In this document: positions 61,641-64,000 of the stretch, piece by piece
Position numbering within the stretch: position 1 is the first letter of the stretch
How the letters are laid out: every line of letters starts with the position of its first letter
Source: Acridotheres tristis
Lineage: Eukaryota; Chordata; Aves; Passeriformes; Sturnidae
Length of the DNA: 64,000 nucleotides
Reading direction: 5' to 3'
NCBI GenBank assembly: GCA_037013685.1
Contig: CM072888.1
Location: 6,739,034-6,803,033, forward strand
Program-made: the position numbers and the translations under genes
The notes under the pieces: generated by a model
Seen by the model: only the letters and a program-made list of their open reading frames with translations
The model's database searches: none
Told to the model about the DNA's origin: nothing

Positions 61641-64000
61641 TATGATGAATGAACTGGTTTAACTTTTCTGCCTGCTTGCTTGTGTTTGCTTCCTAAAATT
61701 TAACACCTTTGTTTATCCCGTGCATCCCTTCTTGGCTTCCTCTGATGTATTTTCAAATACTTTACTCGGTTTGAAAGCTTTTTATGAGGCACTCATCCAA
61801 ATTTCTTTAGTTCTCTTAATTTTCCTTTTAGGTTGGTCCTCTCATTTTGTACAGGCATTCATGTTCACCTTAATCCAGAGAGCTTTCAGTTCTTTAAACG
61901 CCAGAATTTTCTGTAAGATGGCACCTGTAACATTATTTCCTACTGAGGCTTGCTTGTGTTTGATTCTATATTCAGGGTTTATTTATTTTTTATTTATTCC
62001 AACTGTAAAAATCCTTTTAAGCATGCTCTGCAGTTATGTAATAGAGGCTGATTTTTCATGCTGCTTGATATTTTTGGTTCATATGCATTCTTGATCAGTT
62101 ATTTTCTCAGATTAACTTGTTTTCTGTTGCTCAGTTTGAATTGGCATCATGATCTTTCTGTATTTGTGTCCGATTAGTTACACCATCATATTTTTCTCAA
62201 GAGCTATTCTCAAAATCTGGGCTAGAAATGGTGTCCAGTGAGTTCCAGGATCTTACTGTGTTGATTATTTAACTTACGGGATTAGTTCTAGCCTTGCTCC
62301 TCTGTAGATACAAACCAACAATTCTATTTTTCACTTTTACATTTATTAACTAGTCACTTTAATATATTGTGTTATTCATGCATGACATGGTGGTAGATTT
62401 GTCTAGTCATTGCAGGGAAAAAAAAGTTTGTTTCAGTAGTGTTTTTTTTTGTTCAAAGGTCAGATTTTTACATTTGACAAGTAATAAGGTTTATGCTTAT
62501 TCTGTCTCTATCACTGAGTCCATGTATTTCAATTATGGCAGAAGTTGTCTTCTTCCTCATACAGAATCCTTGACCTGCTGAAATGACTAAGAATTTTGCA
62601 ACCAGGGAGATGAAGTTTAGCCTGTTGCCTTATTACAACTTCAGAATAATGCAGCCACCTTTCCCAGTTTACAGTCCTGTCTCACACAATCATGCTTATC
62701 CCATTTAGGGATTTAGGCCTTGCTCTCTGGTAATAATTTCAACTGTGTGTTCCTCTGTTTATTGTAAATGTATATTACTACAGTTGAGTGTGTATTTCTG
62801 AAACCATGAATAACTACTACAGAATAAATGCCAGCTTCCATTTTACCTAAACTTTATAATTTTCCTGTTTACAAGTTTTTTCTTACCTTACGCTCTCTGC
62901 CCTTTTCCCAAATGCTAGCTAAAATATCTATACCTGAATTGGGATGAGATTGCTTATTGGAAAATGTAGCAGAAAATTGTCATTGCTCCTAGGACATTTT
63001 CCTTGTTGACAGTAGATTTTTCTGTCATCACACAGCAGCTCTTATTTTCCCATGTCCTAGCAACTTCTGTTTTCCTACTGAGCCTTCTGAATACACAGGC
63101 AGAAAATGCAACATTCAAATACCAGTGAATAAAATTACAAGGTTTAGCAAACAATCCACCAGAGAGGCATTGGGTTATATATTTACCTTAGCTCTACCTT
63201 CATTACTTCTGTGCTTCCCTGCAACAGTAATAAAATGTGTTCACTGGGCTTTTTGTATGCAGTAAGAATTTGAATTTACTCTAGGAGGAAGAGCTAGTTC
63301 ATAACTCAGTAGAACTGACTGGATTCATAAGTTATTTAGTTCAGCTCCTTGTGATAAAATCTGGACACGACACCATTTATTGTGTTTTTTTCTGCCCTCT
63401 CAGCCCTGTACATTGACTCAGAGCTAAACAAGTGAAGTGGCAAATGGATTTGTTTGCAATGCAAATTGGAGCCTGATCAGAAATAATGCAAAAGGCATAA
63501 GCAGTGACATGTTTCATAGCATAGGATAGCCTGAAATGAGAAAGATGGAACTGATCTGTGCTCAGGGATGCTGTACAGTGACTGAGTCACGACTGCCTTG
63601 TGGTTCTCAGTGGCTGCAAAGGATCTGATGCTGCTCTCTTCAGGACTGCTCAGGCACACGCTGTGATAAAACAGGCTTGCTCTACACATTTCTCTTTACT
63701 TCTTCGCTGTTAGTACAGTGGATAAAACAGAGGAGAAATTTCCACATTTAACTTTTGAGGAGAACAAAAAACCAATTCTGTGTCTGAGATAAATAGTCTA
63801 TGTGTGTGTGTATGTGCAAATTGGGAATTTTGTTTAGTTGGAGAAAAATGGAAGGGAAATAGGGATGTAAAAAGAAGAGAGAAATAGTCTAAGTAAATAT
63901 ATTACGTAATTTTGAATACTAGGTATCATAGATAATATCAAAAATATCATAAAGAATATAGTTTTCCTTGCAAAGCCTTTGTACACAATATGAGGAAAGC
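61641..64000. other. Unique AT-rich DNA
   Basis: The longest frame, 61720-62094 (124 codons), is hydrophobic because the strand is T-rich and shows no signal, motif or family. A short GT run lies at 63800-63815. No other feature was seen up to the window end. Confidence 0.5.
63800..63815. repeat. Short GT run
   Basis: About five TG units, then TATGTG. Confidence 0.6.

Noticed and set aside
61720..62094. Longest open frame on the plus strand, 124 codons and hydrophobic
   Set aside because: The strand is T-rich, so Phe, Leu and Ile runs are expected. It has no signal, splice site or recognised family.
1..64000. CRISPR arrays, tRNA, rRNA, operons and prophage
   Set aside because: No regularly spaced direct repeats, no tRNA A/B-box cloverleaf and no compact same-strand gene runs were seen; the repeats are vertebrate.

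Overview
The window looks like AT-rich, non-coding nuclear DNA from a bird, probably a songbird. The organism call rests on interspersed repeats: several pieces carry the avian CR1 LINE 3' end signature (TTGGAAGGGACC-type and ATCATAGAAT-type motifs, in both orientations), and three to four stretches read as long terminal repeats (LTRs) of avian endogenous retroviruses. No bacterial, plasmid or phage features, tRNA, rRNA or CRISPR array was seen. No single long exon or named gene was recognised, so the window is best read as intron and/or intergenic sequence. Layout: 1-1229 unique; 1230-2735 a short CR1 tail abutted by a 1.46 kb minus-strand solo LTR whose U3 holds a 62-bp tandem duplication; 2736-20846 mostly unique, with simple repeats and two weak exon candidates; 20847-25056 an LTR-rich block containing a partial LTR, a doubtful LTR-like stretch, and a well-preserved solo LTR flanked by a perfect 6-bp direct repeat; 28310-29066 an 0.75 kb plus-strand CR1 piece interrupted by a T21 tract; 29351-45935 mostly unique; 45936-46102 a second plus-strand CR1 tail; 57551-57600 a CR1 tail scrap; 60985-61640 an old, diverged CR1/L3-like LINE on the minus strand; the rest is unique AT-rich DNA with simple repeats. 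The most interesting item is a possible spliced plus-strand gene. Small segments at 19509-19565, 21832-21899 and 26782-26826 each have good splice signals and exactly one open frame, and they join in compatible phases. A terminal exon candidate lies at 29277-29350, and a signal-peptide-like first coding exon candidate lies at 5205-5289. The four downstream pieces together contain no Cys, Trp, Phe, His or Met, unlike typical chance translations of AT-rich DNA. I cannot name this protein, and all of these calls were made by eye; conservation or RNA-seq would decide. Other exon-like stretches (38407-38522 minus, 47557-47618, 48600-48833) are weaker and may be chance.
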